Assembly (NCBI GenBank): GCA_039105265.1
Contig: JAPFFF010000009.1
Coordinates: forward strand, 2,046,001 to 2,110,000
Length of the DNA stretch: 64,000 bases
Direction: 5' to 3'
Origin: Tritrichomonas musculus
Taxonomy: Eukaryota > Parabasalia > Tritrichomonadida > Tritrichomonadidae
Shown here: positions 29,112 through 39,638 of the stretch, piece by piece
Layout: every line of letters begins with the position of its first letter
How positions within the stretch are numbered: the first letter of the stretch is position 1
Made by a program: the position numbers and the translations under genes
Notes under the pieces: generated by a model
Databases searched by the model: none
What the model saw: only the letters and a program-made list of their open reading frames with translations
What the model was told of the DNA's origin: nothing

Positions 29112-29627
29112 AGATATAAAAGTTATTATGTTTATCATCGTCCAGGTGTTTTATAAAATAATTAAATGTTTCAATATTTGTTATATTATTTCAGAATTTA
29201 TTTTATCATTAAATATTATGAAATTTTAATTTGCATTCAGACCTTAATGGTATAGTGAAATTAAATTAAAATAAGAAAAGCTATGATTTTATAGAATAAT
29301 AATGATTATTTTCAAGAATTATTATCAAATTTTTTTGGGGTTTGTGTAAACTATTATTTATTTCGATTTTAAAATCATGTCTAGCATTAATCTAATTGGG
29401 TATTTTATTATCTTTGTTAGAAAAACAATTTTATTTGATATTTAAAAAATTTTTAGGCCTGTAAGCTTCTTGGATATATATTATCATGATAAATTGCTGT
29501 CTGTCAGAATTATATTTACATGACACAGCTTTTGATGGACATGGTATCAAATGATTTGATAGATTTTAATAATAAAGCTTTTTTGAATAGATTTCGTGTA
29601 CGTTAAAAATAAAATTGATTCAAAATA
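29112..29627. other. Intergenic, AT-rich
   Basis: About 515 bases downstream of the Get1-like gene up to the first TIR element. AT-rich with no open frames of note. It marks the left border of the mobile-element island. Confidence 0.5.
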
Positions 29628-30328
29628 AACTGCTTCTCAGCGGTTGTACAACTAATTGAGAGATATTCAAAAGTTTACATTTATCTACTTTCAAAATTCA
29701 ATTAGGTTGTACAACCGTTTTTTCATATTTAAATAAAAAAGAATAAAAAAAAGGAATTTATGATTAGATTTGATTTATATAATAAAAGAAATGGAAATGT
29801 ATGACAGTTTGTAAGCTAGTTTTGCTGAATTGCTATATAGTTTGGTAATGAGCCTATATTTATTTGAAATTTGATTATCATTAATCATGGGAACGTTCTG
29901 AGTTACTCCAAAGTGCCATGTAATTTGCATCTATTTGTTGTGTTGGAACATTTTTACTAATGATACACGAGATTCTGATTAGCTTTCTCTAAGGAACACT
30001 AAATAAAAATGATTTGAATTCAATTATAATTTTTTCTTTTGAAAATTTGAATGATGTAAAATTTTCTTTCTATGAATTTATATTTATCTACATTCAAAAA
30101 TTGTATAGAAGTTTATTCATTTCTGAAGAAAATTTAAAAAAGCAATTAAATGCACAATTTATCAATATTTTAAATAACTTATTTAATCATTATAACTAAT
30201 CAAACATTATATTGTTAATTATGAAAGTATATAAAATAAATATTCATTATGAATTTAGATATTAACGAAATTTCAAATACGAAATTTGAATTCCTCTCAA
30301 ATACTTGTACAACCGTTGAGAACCAGTT
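29628..30328. mobile_element. 701-bp TA-flanked TIR element (AACTG ends), non-autonomous
   Basis: Bounded by inverted repeats at 29628-29662 and 30294-30328 that agree at about 31 of 35 positions and begin AACTG; each end is flanked by TA, the Tc1/mariner target duplication. A third copy lies at 29698-29717, inverted to the left end (CGGTTGTACAACCTAATTGA against CGGTTGTACAACTAATTGA), making a hairpin of about 90 bases at the left end. The interior is AT-rich; the only open frame, 30014-30199, has no recognisable domain, so I take this as a MITE-like derivative of an unknown Tc1/mariner-class element. Confidence 0.75.
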
Positions 30329-30330
30329 TA

Positions 30331-31696
30331 AGTATGAACTCTAAGAAAGGGAAGAGGTAGAGATCACCGAAATTTCCCTGGGACATCCAGGGAATCTATT
30401 CAAAAAAGTATTATTATTAAAATATGCCAAATCATTTAATACAAATGATCATCAAAAGCTGCTTTAAATAAATGAAGTTCTGACAAACAGTGATTATGAT
30501 AATAGAGGCTTCAATTGAAAGAATATTCTTTTTGTTGCTGAGATTACAAGTTATCAGTTTGAATAGGAAATATTCTATTCAATCAATAATAACATTGTAT
30601 TTTTAGGTATTATATTTGAATTCATATGATTATAAATTGACTTGAGTTGCTTTATGCATTAATTTAACTTGCAAACAATATCGAGTGTATTCAGATGATG
30701 TTTCTCCATTTAAAAATGGAATTTTCTATGAGTAATATAATAATTTTTTCCTTTATTAGGTAGTTCGTTTTAGATGAGTTAGGAGAGCAAGAAATATCAT
30801 GAAGGCAAGCGATATGAATAGTTCGAAAAAATTTATTGTATTATTCCGAATAACACATTTCAACCATTACATCTGTTAACGAACAACATTAACTAACAGA
30901 AAGAAAGAAATTACTTATTAACTTAGCATATAAACGATCTATTGACGAATTCAATTGATGTGCTCTCTGTTCAACAATATTTTTTTGCGGAAAACAAACT
31001 ATTATCTAAACTTGAATATAGAAAGTGTAATGCTTCCAATAACTTACATCTCTTCTTAAAAACAGAGATGGGATAATGTTTAAAGCAAAAGAATTGGAAT
31101 TGCTTTATTATCTAAACTATACAACAACAATACAAACTGTATAAGAATCCTAGAGAAGATGATACTGAAGAAACATTTGAAGAACATTATGAAAAAAAAT
31201 TACAAGTGACCAAAATGAAGAAAGATATTATCTGAAAAGAAGTTGTTAAATCCGCTTATAAAGAGATGGTTCGAAACAAGCTTTATAAAGTGCTTTCCAA
31301 CATACTAGCTTATACCTGAAAGTTCTAAGATTTGAAAAAATATTTTTAGCCTAATGTTTATGGTTTAAAGGAAAACAAAGAGAAGAGCTAATTAGAACGT
31401 TTATATGTTAAAATACAACGCAAAGAAGAAATCTAAACAAGAGCAAAGAGATACCAAAAGTAGTTTACAATTTAACAAATCTTATAAATCTAATGATATA
31501 GAAAATTTTTAACAAATGATTATCTGATTGTATTAACGTTTTAACTTCATTACATCAATATCAAATCGAACTAATTATTTTAGAAGGCAATAAACAAGAT
31601 ATGTTAGAATGCATTAACATTCGAATGGATACAATAAAGAAGTCATTAGAACATATTTTATTGTTTGCATACTATAAAATTAATAAATTTTTATTA
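30331..31696. other. Old decayed coding-like DNA, family unknown
   Basis: About 1.37 kb without an open gene. On the plus strand several stretches have codon-like composition richer in Glu, Lys and Asp codons than the surrounding AT-rich spacer, notably around 31140-31300 and 31560-31670, broken many times. I cannot name the family. It may be a decayed host gene copy or the remains of a mobile element, and it abuts the transposase relic that follows. Confidence 0.35.
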
Positions 31697-32484
31697 TTAA
31701 TGGGAAGCCTCGACACGCTTCTCCATTATAGCCCAGATCACCTCTATAAAGTTTAGATCTGGGCTCTAAGGAGGCCAGTCTGGGAGAAGGTCAATGTCAA
31801 GTTCTTGCAAAAATGCATGTGTCTCCTTTGAGATGTGAGGTTTCGCGCTGTCTTGCATGAGTAAACATTGACCAATTCAATAAGTTTTATATGCTTCTTC
31901 GATGAGATTACTACCAAAATTTATTTGATCAATATATCTCTCCGAGTTTAAAGGTACCTAAAATAATACCCTTTTCTTTGTAAAACTTTATCTGTTATCT
32001 GATGCTTGTTGGCCCATACACATTTAGAGTTTTTACCTAGTTCAAACCACGATTCATCTGTAAATACTACATTTTTAAAGTTTTTTTTTTTTGCTTCAAG
32101 GAGAAATTTGGTGAAATTGAATCGTTTCTGAGAAGCAGTTACAGAAATGAACACAGATCTTATAGGCGGTCTAAATTATAGTCCAATTTAATTGGGATAT
32201 CTGTTGATTGTTCTTCCTGAAACATCCAATTCAAAAATATGTTTGTTTTCTTCTGCCAATGCTTGACCAGAAATTATCGGATTAGTGATCGATTGCGAAT
32301 GTATATAAACCAGATGTTCTTCTTTAAGTTTTTTATCGTAAACAACTGGCTTTTGATCTATATTACCTAATACATGATTAAGAGTGTTTTTTGAAACTTG
32401 TAAAACATTGACCGTTAATGGAAAATTTTGGCTTTTTTTTTTTTGATAAATGCTTCTGATATATTGATATCTAAAGTGACCCAA
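31697..32484 (-). pseudogene. Decayed Tc1/mariner transposase
   Basis: Read on the minus strand, pieces of a DDE transposase follow one another. An N-terminal helix-turn-helix part lies at 32188-32484 (VLQVSKNTLNHVLGN). The first catalytic Asp lies at about 32045-32070 in VVFTDESWFELG. The second Asp is in LMQDSAKPH, and the final Glu in SPDLNFIEVIWAIMEKR (about 31700-31870). The spacing between the last two is 35 residues. The relic is broken by at least two frame changes and by a stop between DWPP and SPDLN. Its N-terminus is cut where the AACCAGTTCC element begins at 32487. It differs from the intact transposase at 33659, so it is a separate family. Confidence 0.85.
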
Positions 32485-32486
32485 AT

Positions 32487-33187
32487 AACCAGTTCCTAAC
32501 CGCTCAAAACCAGTTCCTATTTTTTATTTGAATTGTTTATTTTTTATTTTTTGATAGACAAAATAAAATTTGAAAAGTTTACATTTGTTGAAATTCAAAC
32601 CAGTTCCGAAAAATTTTTAATTCAATTTTTTAATTCAATTTTTGAATACATTTTGGCTGATTGGCTATTTGTAAACAGACAAGTTCTTATTCAACAGCTC
32701 TTCAACAGATAGATATCCATTTCAGAAGGCATCAAAAAAGTAAACATAGACGGTGCACAACTAAGGCTGACACACACTCTGCGCTTTGTTCAATTTATCC
32801 CAAATATTTTTATGAATGTTCTACAAATTGCTACAAAAAAGAGAATTTTAAATAAAAATTAACACATTATTTAGTTTGATATTAAATTTTTACTCGTTTA
32901 AAGTATTTTAGTGTTTTAATAAAAGATTTTTACTTATCTGATATTGTATCATAATCACTGAAATAATAAAAATATGAATAATAAAAGAGTTAATTAGCAA
33001 TTTAGAGCATATACGATTTTATTTTATATTCTCATTCATCAATATTTAATAGTTTTTTATGAGTTTGCTAGGAACATCTTTAAGTTCCTCTCAATTTTAC
33101 ACTAAAGTATTGAAATTATCAAAATATATATTGAAATTTTCAATGATAAAAATTTTAGGAACTGGTTTTTTTCTGTAGGAACTGGTT
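32487..33187. mobile_element. About 700-bp element with repeated AACCAGTTCC ends
   Basis: The decamer AACCAGTTCC occurs at 32487-32496, 32508-32517 and 32598-32607, and its inverse GGAACTGGTT at 33158-33167 and 33178-33187. Doubled copies at both ends in opposite orientation argue for an inverted-repeat element of about 700 bases. No TA duplication is clear at the borders. The inside is AT-rich; the open frame at 32661-32855 shows no domain. The left border coincides with the broken N-terminus of the mariner relic, suggesting insertion or fusion there. Confidence 0.5.
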
Positions 33188-33516
33188 TTTTGATCCACTT
33201 TATCCTGAATTGGTATTTTTCTCAAGACACCTTTCATGAAAAAATTCAATTTATACAAATTTTCGTACAACCGCCATTTACTCCACTCTAAAATCTGTTA
33301 TTTCAATTTTTTAACCTTTGCTTTTTGTACATACAATGTAAAAAAAAAACGTTATTATAAAATACAATGTATGTACAAATGTAGTTTCCTTTCAAATTTT
33401 GTGTTTGGAAAATGAATTTATTTTGTTTAATTAAGCATTTTTCGATTTTAAAATATGAATTTTAGATTTATTATATTTTTTAAAAAACATTAATATCATT
33501 TATATTTAAACTTAAT
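33188..33516. other. Spacer with a 17-bp inverted repeat
   Basis: About 330 AT-rich bases. TTTGTACATACAATGTA at 33324-33340 and its near-perfect reverse complement at 33363-33379 (16 of 17) form a hairpin with a 22-base loop. It may be part of another small element, since TTCGTACAACCGCC at about 33263 recalls the TTGTACAACCG end at 30305. Confidence 0.45.
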
Positions 33517-33518
33517 TA

Positions 33519-34827
33519 AATAAAGTTTGCATATAAAATAATTCAAAATTGAATATTGCATTTAAAAATTCAATGTATAAATTTATTTATATAATAATCT
33601 CATCAATTTCTTTTAAAATTTGACGATAAAAAAAAAGACCAAAGTATTCAATTTTAAAATGATTTACGAATGCTTAACAAATGACCAAAAGGCCCATTTG
33701 ATTAGACTTTACGATGATTATGGACCAAAATGGACGTGTTTATCTCGTATAACAGGTATTAAAATATCAACGATCCGAAGCTTTATTTTAAGATATAACA
33801 CAGATGGAACTTTAAGTCCTAAACGAGGTGCTCCAAAAAAAATAACAGAAGAAATTGAAAATAATGTCATTGACTATTTTGAGAACTTGCCTGAAACAAG
33901 TTTAACCGTCGCAGCAAATAATTTTGGACTTTCAAATCCTTCCATCAAAACAATTCTCAATTCTGATGGAATTAAATACTTCAAAAAGGTCCCGATACCT
34001 AATTTAACAAACTATCATAAAATCAAACGAATGGACTTTTCAACCAAAATTTCCAATTATTCTCAAGAAAATATTCCAAACTTTATAATAACAGATGAGT
34101 CAACTGTCGAAGAAAATCTAGAAAAAGGTGGAATATGGCGCCGACGGGGTCACTTCCCTCCTGGAACGTTCTACACCAAAGAAGGTCACCCTATATCTGT
34201 GATGGTGTGGGGAGGGATAGGCCCCGGCGGCTATCGTACAAAATTGTTACGAGTTCATGGGAAGATGAATTCAATAAAGTATGTAGACCTCTTATTATCA
34301 AATGATGTTTTTATAGATATAGAAAAAAATTTTGGAAAAAATTACATCTTCCAACAGGATAATGCGCCCCCGCATAAATCAAGATATACAATGGGCGTCC
34401 TCTCTGATATAGTTCCTGAAGTTCTTGATTGGCCTGCAAAATCGCCGGACTTAAGTCCAATAGAACAACTTTGGCACTTTTTGAAGGGAAAATTGGCCGG
34501 TGTTAAATTCAAAGATCAAGATGAACTTTTTGATAGATTAGTTAAAGAATGGAATGATATTCCAACTTCAGTAATAAATAATATTTATTCTTCATTTCAA
34601 GCCAGATGCATTGTATGCATGAACCACAATGGAGAATGTTTAAACGGCTTGTGGAAAGAAGTTAAAAAAATTCATGATTCTTATCGATTATTATAAATAA
34701 ATTTTTTTTTTAAACTTTTTGAGAGATATAGTAACTTTTTAAAAAATAAAGTTCGCATATAAAATTTCGGTTTCTTTGAAATTAATTGAATTTTTATTAA
34801 GTTTATTTTTTATATGCGAACTTTATT
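33519..34827 (+). mobile_element. Complete-looking Tc1-type transposon, TIRs and TA duplication
   Basis: Terminal repeats are AATAAAGTTTGCATATAAAA at the left and its inverse (with C for one T) at 34808-34827, each flanked by TA. The span of 1.3 kb is the usual size for a Tc1/mariner element and encloses one intact transposase gene. A second, perfect copy of the right terminus lies in opposite orientation at 34744-34764, so the right end forms a 21-bp stem with a 43-base loop. The intact reading frame and nearly identical ends indicate a recent arrival. Confidence 0.9.
33659..34696 (+). CDS. Tc1/mariner-family DDE transposase, intact
   Basis: 345 residues; start set at the ATG at 33659 (MIYECLTNDQ). 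The N-terminal half has two helix-turn-helix regions (ISTIRSFILRY; LSNPSIKTIL) with the typical GAPKKIT linker between them. The catalytic core has the first Asp in FIITDEST, the second in FQQDNAPPHKS, and Glu in KSPDLSPIEQLW, with 34 residues between the last two: DD34E, the Tc1 signature. The conserved VWGGI precedes the second Asp. Nothing is missing, so it may still work on the TIRs that flank it. It excises and inserts DNA at TA sites. Note the unusual C-terminal Cys/His run (RCIVCMNHNGECLNG), not typical of Tc1. Confidence 0.93.
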   Translation: MIYECLTNDQKAHLIRLYDDYGPKWTCLSRITGIKISTIRSFILRYNTDGTLSPKRGAPKKITEEIENNVIDYFENLPETSLTVAANNFGLSNPSIKTILNSDGIKYFKKVPIPNLTNYHKIKRMDFSTKISNYSQENIPNFIITDESTVEENLEKGGIWRRRGHFPPGTFYTKEGHPISVMVWGGIGPGGYRTKLLRVHGKMNSIKYVDLLLSNDVFIDIEKNFGKNYIFQQDNAPPHKSRYTMGVLSDIVPEVLDWPAKSPDLSPIEQLWHFLKGKLAGVKFKDQDELFDRLVKEWNDIPTSVINNIYSSFQARCIVCMNHNGECLNGLWKEVKKIHDSYRLL

Positions 34828-35265
34828 TAACGGAGTTTAGAATTTCTTTCTTTCTTTGGTCAATTTTTTTATTCATGAAAATCGAGAGAAAAGATGAATA
34901 CTTTTTTTTATTTGTTCCATAGTAATATTCTCATATATTTGAAGCTTATTACTAAAATTTTTTTTAGTCAAATGCACTTTGAAAAATATACCCTGATCCC
35001 GCCTAAATTCGTAATTTTAAAGGTTAACTAAAATTTTCATGAGTTTGTTAACTATTTTAAAAATGAAAAAATAATAATAAGCATAAAAAAAAATAAATTT
35101 TTTAACCTTATTAAAGCTTATACTAAATAAATATGAAATTTCATATTAAACTTTATCGTTATAAAATTCTGATTTTCGGAGGCCGTTTATTTCAATGATT
35201 TTTTATTGTCAATTTATTAAACTTAAGTTTTATACAAAATCAATTACGCAATCTACGAACAACGC

Positions 35266-35347
35266 AATCAAATAGAGTATCAGGAGTTGTCGCCTATGGC
35301 TAAACCGAGATAGTTGTAGGCGACAACTTAATCAAATATAGTATCAG
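35266..35347. repeat. 46-bp hairpin insert flanked by 18-bp direct repeats
   Basis: Direct repeats AATCAAATAGAGTATCAG (35266-35283) and AATCAAATATAGTATCAG (35330-35347) flank a short segment whose ends form a perfect 12-bp stem: AGTTGTCGCCTA at 35285-35296 and TAGGCGACAACT at 35317-35328, with a 20-base loop. The stem is GC-richer than its surroundings. The arrangement resembles a tiny insertion with a long target duplication, or a slippage product. Confidence 0.6.
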
Positions 35348-35540
35348 AATCAGAAACAACCTCAGCAACAACCACAGTAACATCCTCAGCTACTGCATCA
35401 GCTATTGCATCAGCAAAAACCTCAGCTACCGCCATCTTCTCAATCGCCATCTTCCTAACCACCATCTTCTCAGTCACAATCTTCCCAATCGCAATCATCT
35501 TCCCAGTCACAATCATCTTCCCAAAAAATATCTTTTTCAG
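35348..35540. repeat. Imperfect CAG/CATCTTCCCA repeats
   Basis: Degenerate tandem repeats of CTCAGCTAC/GCATCAGC and then CAATCATCTTCCCAGTCA. In one plus frame they read as Gln/Ser/Pro-rich peptide, in the minus strand as Ala/Val/Glu-rich peptide (35328-35615), but neither frame has flanking protein-like sequence. I treat it as a minisatellite-like remnant inside the older TIR element. Confidence 0.5.
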
Positions 35541-36353
35541 ATAATAATTATTTTCTAATTCAGACACAAAAATAGAATTTAAATGAAATTTACTAAAATA
35601 TACATACAAAAACAAGCAATTATTTTGAAAATTTATTTTTTACGACTCATTTTGGTTGGTACAAATTTTCATCAATATTACTTTTTCTAATTCAAACCAA
35701 TAATACGTTTAAAATCTTCAGTATTTTAATTTTAGCATTATTTAATGTCATTGAATCTTCAGAATTCTTGTTTTTACATTATTTAGTGTCATATAATCTT
35801 CAGAATTATTCGGAATATTGATTTGCATATTTCATCAAAAAATGTACATAAAATGCTCAATCTTAGGATAAATAACTTTGTTTTATGCTCAATTTCAATG
35901 TAAAAATAGTTTTTAACGAATCATCTCAAATATCTTCTGATCAATTAGATGATTTTTCTATTTGTTACTTTAAACAATTTTCGCAATTATACTAATAATA
36001 AATATGATTTGGTCATGCTTCTAATTGTTTTACATTTTTAAAATATTTGCAAATAATATCATAATTATAGGGATAAGTTTAAATCCAGCAATTTTCATGA
36101 TAGTGAATTGTGTTATATTTCGAAATAGTTTATATTTTCGTTTACCTTTTTTTCAAATTTGCAAAAACTGTTGATATATGAAATTGATATTTTGAATGGA
36201 CAAGATGAGCGAACCTTAATTAATGATTCAATGAAATACTCAGATATCAACTAAGATTATTTGATACTTATTAATTCTCAATCTTTATTTTTTTTAAAAA
36301 ATATTACAAATATTAAACTTTTACCATCTTATTTTTTTTAGATATTTTTTATA

Positions 36354-38989
36354 CAGGTCGCGACATTCAAGTTGCAATTTTTTCCCGACCAAGTTGCAAT
36401 TCCTCTCAATCTTGTGAATTTTTTTGAAAGGGTGTTAAATATGTTCATTTAACATTTTGTATTATCAAAAAGTTTTTATGTACGTTTTTATCCTTTTCAC
36501 GCCGACCAAATTGCATGCGACCGTTTATTATTTTTTAAAAAATTGAATGCTTTTGACGACCAAGTAGCAGGCTAGTCGACCAAGTTGCAATTTTTTTCAT
36601 TCAATTTTTTTAAAATTTTATATAAATAAATATTAATTTAGAATCTTAAATACATAAAAATATTTTTAAAAAAATAAAGCTTTTTATTCAAGATTTGTTG
36701 AGATATTCTTATTTGAAATTTTAGCAATCTGGCCGACCAAGTTGCAAAAGCTCGCCAACCAAGTTGCAATTATGGTTACATTTATGTAAAAAAAATATAA
36801 CCACATCCATTGAATTCGCGACCAAGTTGCAACTTAATCCGACCAAGTTGCAATTCAGAAATAATATAAATTCGTATAAAAATTATTATAATTATGTAAT
36901 AAATATGATTTTGTTTTCAAAAAACTTATAGATAATAAATCATGTAATTAAATTGTTTTTATTTTGAAGAATAATTGATTTAAAAAGTTTTTTCCCATTC
37001 ATTTTTCAATATCACTTTTTAAGCGATCAACGGTGCAACTTAAATTATTGAACAAATATGGATTTTCAATATTTATAATTGAATGAACTAAATTCAATCG
37101 TATCGCATTGTTCGTTTGGAATTTTGCGGTTTCTATTCCAACATCGCCAATTATTTAAAAAATCATCGATTTTAATAGTGCAATCATTATTATCAGCATA
37201 ATAATCTTTAAAAATATTTAATAATAATATTTCATTTTTATTTTTGATCTGAGAAGAGCGGAAATATTGTAGAACATTTTGGGAATGAAGGAGTAGTTGT
37301 AAAAAGAAATTACATAGCAATATCTCGCTTTATGATTTTTATCATCAATAGAGCTCGGAGAAAAAGGGATTTCCTTTTTGAAAATAAAGAATTATATTTA
37401 TAAAACATATTTATTTTGATGTGTATAAGTTATATCTGAAAGCATACACTTTTTCGAAAAAAATTTGTTTTTTAAAAAAAAAGTGACTTTTTTATAAAAA
37501 GGTTTATTTTTGAATATTTTTTTTTTATAAAAAAAAAGCTTCTTTGCGAAAAGCTTTTGTGTGTGCAAAAAGTAAAATCATATCAATAAGTTTCGATCAT
37601 TTCAAATAAAAAATTTAATTAAAATCATAATTTCTTTTCGAAATATAAATTGATAGAGAAAATTTAGTTAACAAGAATTTCAAAGAATTATTTAATAAAA
37701 ACATATATTTAGATATTATTCAAATCATAAAGAATGATATTTGATGTATAAATTATAAAGTACTCGTAATCATTGCTTATGATCAAACTATATTCAAAAT
37801 TTGAAGCATTCTAATGATATAGAAAATATCATTTGCTTCATTAAGCTGTGAGGCACTTTCCAATCTTGTTAAATGATGCTTTTGATGCAGACAGTTTAAA
37901 TCGGGAATGAAAATAATAGTTTTGTCCTCAAAATGTAGTTTTTTCCACCAATTATAACGTTTTTTTTTTTTTAATATGAATAAATAACGTATTCAAAAAT
38001 CAAAATCAAATAATATATTTATAAGATCTTGTTTTTTTTAAAAGAAAATCTATATTAAAAAAAATTGTTCATATAAAAAAGACTTGGTGTTTTGAAAAAA
38101 GAAAATTATTTCGCAAAAAAAAGATCATTTTAAGAAGTATTTTTCATTTTAAAAAGAAAACAAATTTTATAAACGAAGAAATTATTTCACAAAAAAATGT
38201 TTTTACAGACAAACCTTTTTCTTTTCGAAAAAAAATGGATTTTTAAAACATATGGATCTTAATGATATGAAAAAGTTTTGTAAATATGGAAATTCCTTTT
38301 TCGCCGATCTCTAATATTATAAATTCCTTTTAAATGCTTGAAAATCAACAGATAATTGGCTTTGGTGTACTTGATTTTGCAAAGCTCTTAATAAAGCTTT
38401 AGGCGTCGACATATTGATTTTTTCCTTCTATTTTGGATAATGTTTAATATACCAAAAAATTGAAATAAAATTCTTAACTTTTTGAATTCATCGCCGACCA
38501 AAATGCAATTTTTCTCTCAATTTCAAAAAAACGGTCTCGCCGACCAAGATGCAATTTTTTATCCCGCCGACCAAGTTGCAATTTTTTTTTTTGTTGAATT
38601 GGTAGGAAAGTACATCTTCATTTATTTTTTTTAAAAAATAAAAACAATGAATAACGAGTTGGAATATAAAAAAAGGTTTTTTCATCATTTTTATCTAAAT
38701 TTGATAAATTGTATACTGATATTCTGTGAATTTCGTTGAAATAAAAGCCACAACTATTTTTTCCTGATTTTTAAAAACGAAATCTAATAATCATAATAAT
38801 TATAAAATATTTTAAAAAAATATTAATAATCTCATAAGATATTTGAACGGGAAATTGATTGCAATTAGGTCGGCGAAAAGGTGTCAAAAGTTACGTTAAA
38901 AAAATTGAATGTTTCAGAAAAAGTGAAACAAATTGAGAGGGACTTGCAACTTGGTCGGGAAAAAATTGCAACTTGAATGTCGCGACCTG
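36354..38989. mobile_element. 2.6-kb TIR element with iterated GACCAAGTTGCAA motif
   Basis: The left end CAGGTCGCGACATTCAAGTT continues for about 55 bases and is repeated inverted at the right end (to 38989); a few differences only. Both ends abut TA. Next to each end the motif (C)GACCAAGTTGCAA is iterated: about 36387, 36504, 36558, 36578, 36733, 36757, 36822, 36841 near the left, and 38493, 38540, 38563 near the right, plus copies inside the TIRs. No transposase-like frame is visible; 37066-37320 on the minus strand is open but unrecognised. The middle is extremely AT-rich with A/T runs. It is probably non-autonomous and sits inside the older element. Confidence 0.75.
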
Positions 38990-39028
38990 TATTTTAATGA
39001 CATTAGGTTATAGGTAATATTATATATA

Positions 39029-39491
39029 AACTGAAACCAAAATCTCAGTAGCACAATAGCTCTGAAAAAAAAAATATTTCAATAAAATTATTTTTTTCAG
39101 ATCTCAAAAAGTGAAAATAATTGCTACTGAGATTTCGGTCGCTTCAAAAAGTTAAAATTCAATAAAAAAAATTTATTTTATTAATTATTAGATAAACTAG
39201 GAGTTAATGGTATAAGCAGCATAGACTAACTATTGTATTTGGCCAAGGGATTGAAAATTTCTACAAATTTTTAATTTTGATCACAATATTAGAATTCGAA
39301 TGAAATCAGGTTCTTTGAGTTTTGGTGGGGAAAATGTAGTCATGAGATTGTATTAACCATAGATAAGCCGATTTCCTTCGGAAAATTGCTGATTTGAGCT
39401 TAATAATTGATAGAAAACTTGTTCAAATCCTAAAAAAATAATGAAACTTTTTGAGAAAAAGTGAAGTGCTACTGAGTTTTTGGTTTCTGTT
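39029..39491. mobile_element. 463-bp TA-flanked MITE (AACTG ends)
   Basis: Inverted ends AACTGAAACCAAAATCTCAG... (39029-39054) and its inverse at 39466-39491 match at 24 of 26 positions and are flanked by TA. An inward third copy at 39122-39139, inverted to the left end with one mismatch in 18, makes a hairpin at the left end only. No open frame. It lies 39 bases from the right end of the 2.6-kb element, inside the older TIR span. Confidence 0.75.
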
Positions 39492-39638
39492 TAGTTAATA
39501 AAAGATATCTTCTTTTCTTCTTTCTATGTGATCGATTTTATGTTTTGTACGTTTTTTTCCTCCTTTTCAATTCTTCACAAAAATAAAAAACGAACAAAAA
39601 ATACGTTACATAAATTACGAATTTTAGCGGGATCAGGG

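Larger units (their letters stand above)
34991..39638. mobile_element. Older TA-flanked TIR element carrying nested insertions
   Basis: CCCTGATCCCGCCTAAATTC at 34991 has an inverted match, CGAATTTTAGCGGGATCAGGG, at 39618-39638, and both are flanked by TA. Inside lie two further TIR elements (36354-38989 and 39029-39491). Removing them and one TA each leaves about 1.55 kb, the size expected of a single Tc1/mariner element. No transposase remains are recognisable in the residual 1.5 kb, so it is non-autonomous or too old. The nesting gives the order: this element first, the other two later. Confidence 0.6.

Noticed and set aside
30014-30199. Short open frame inside the 29628-30328 element
   Set aside because: A/T-driven codons and no domain; not enough to call a gene.
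37066-37320. 84-codon frame inside the 2.6-kb element
   Set aside because: No transposase motif and the surroundings are A/T runs.
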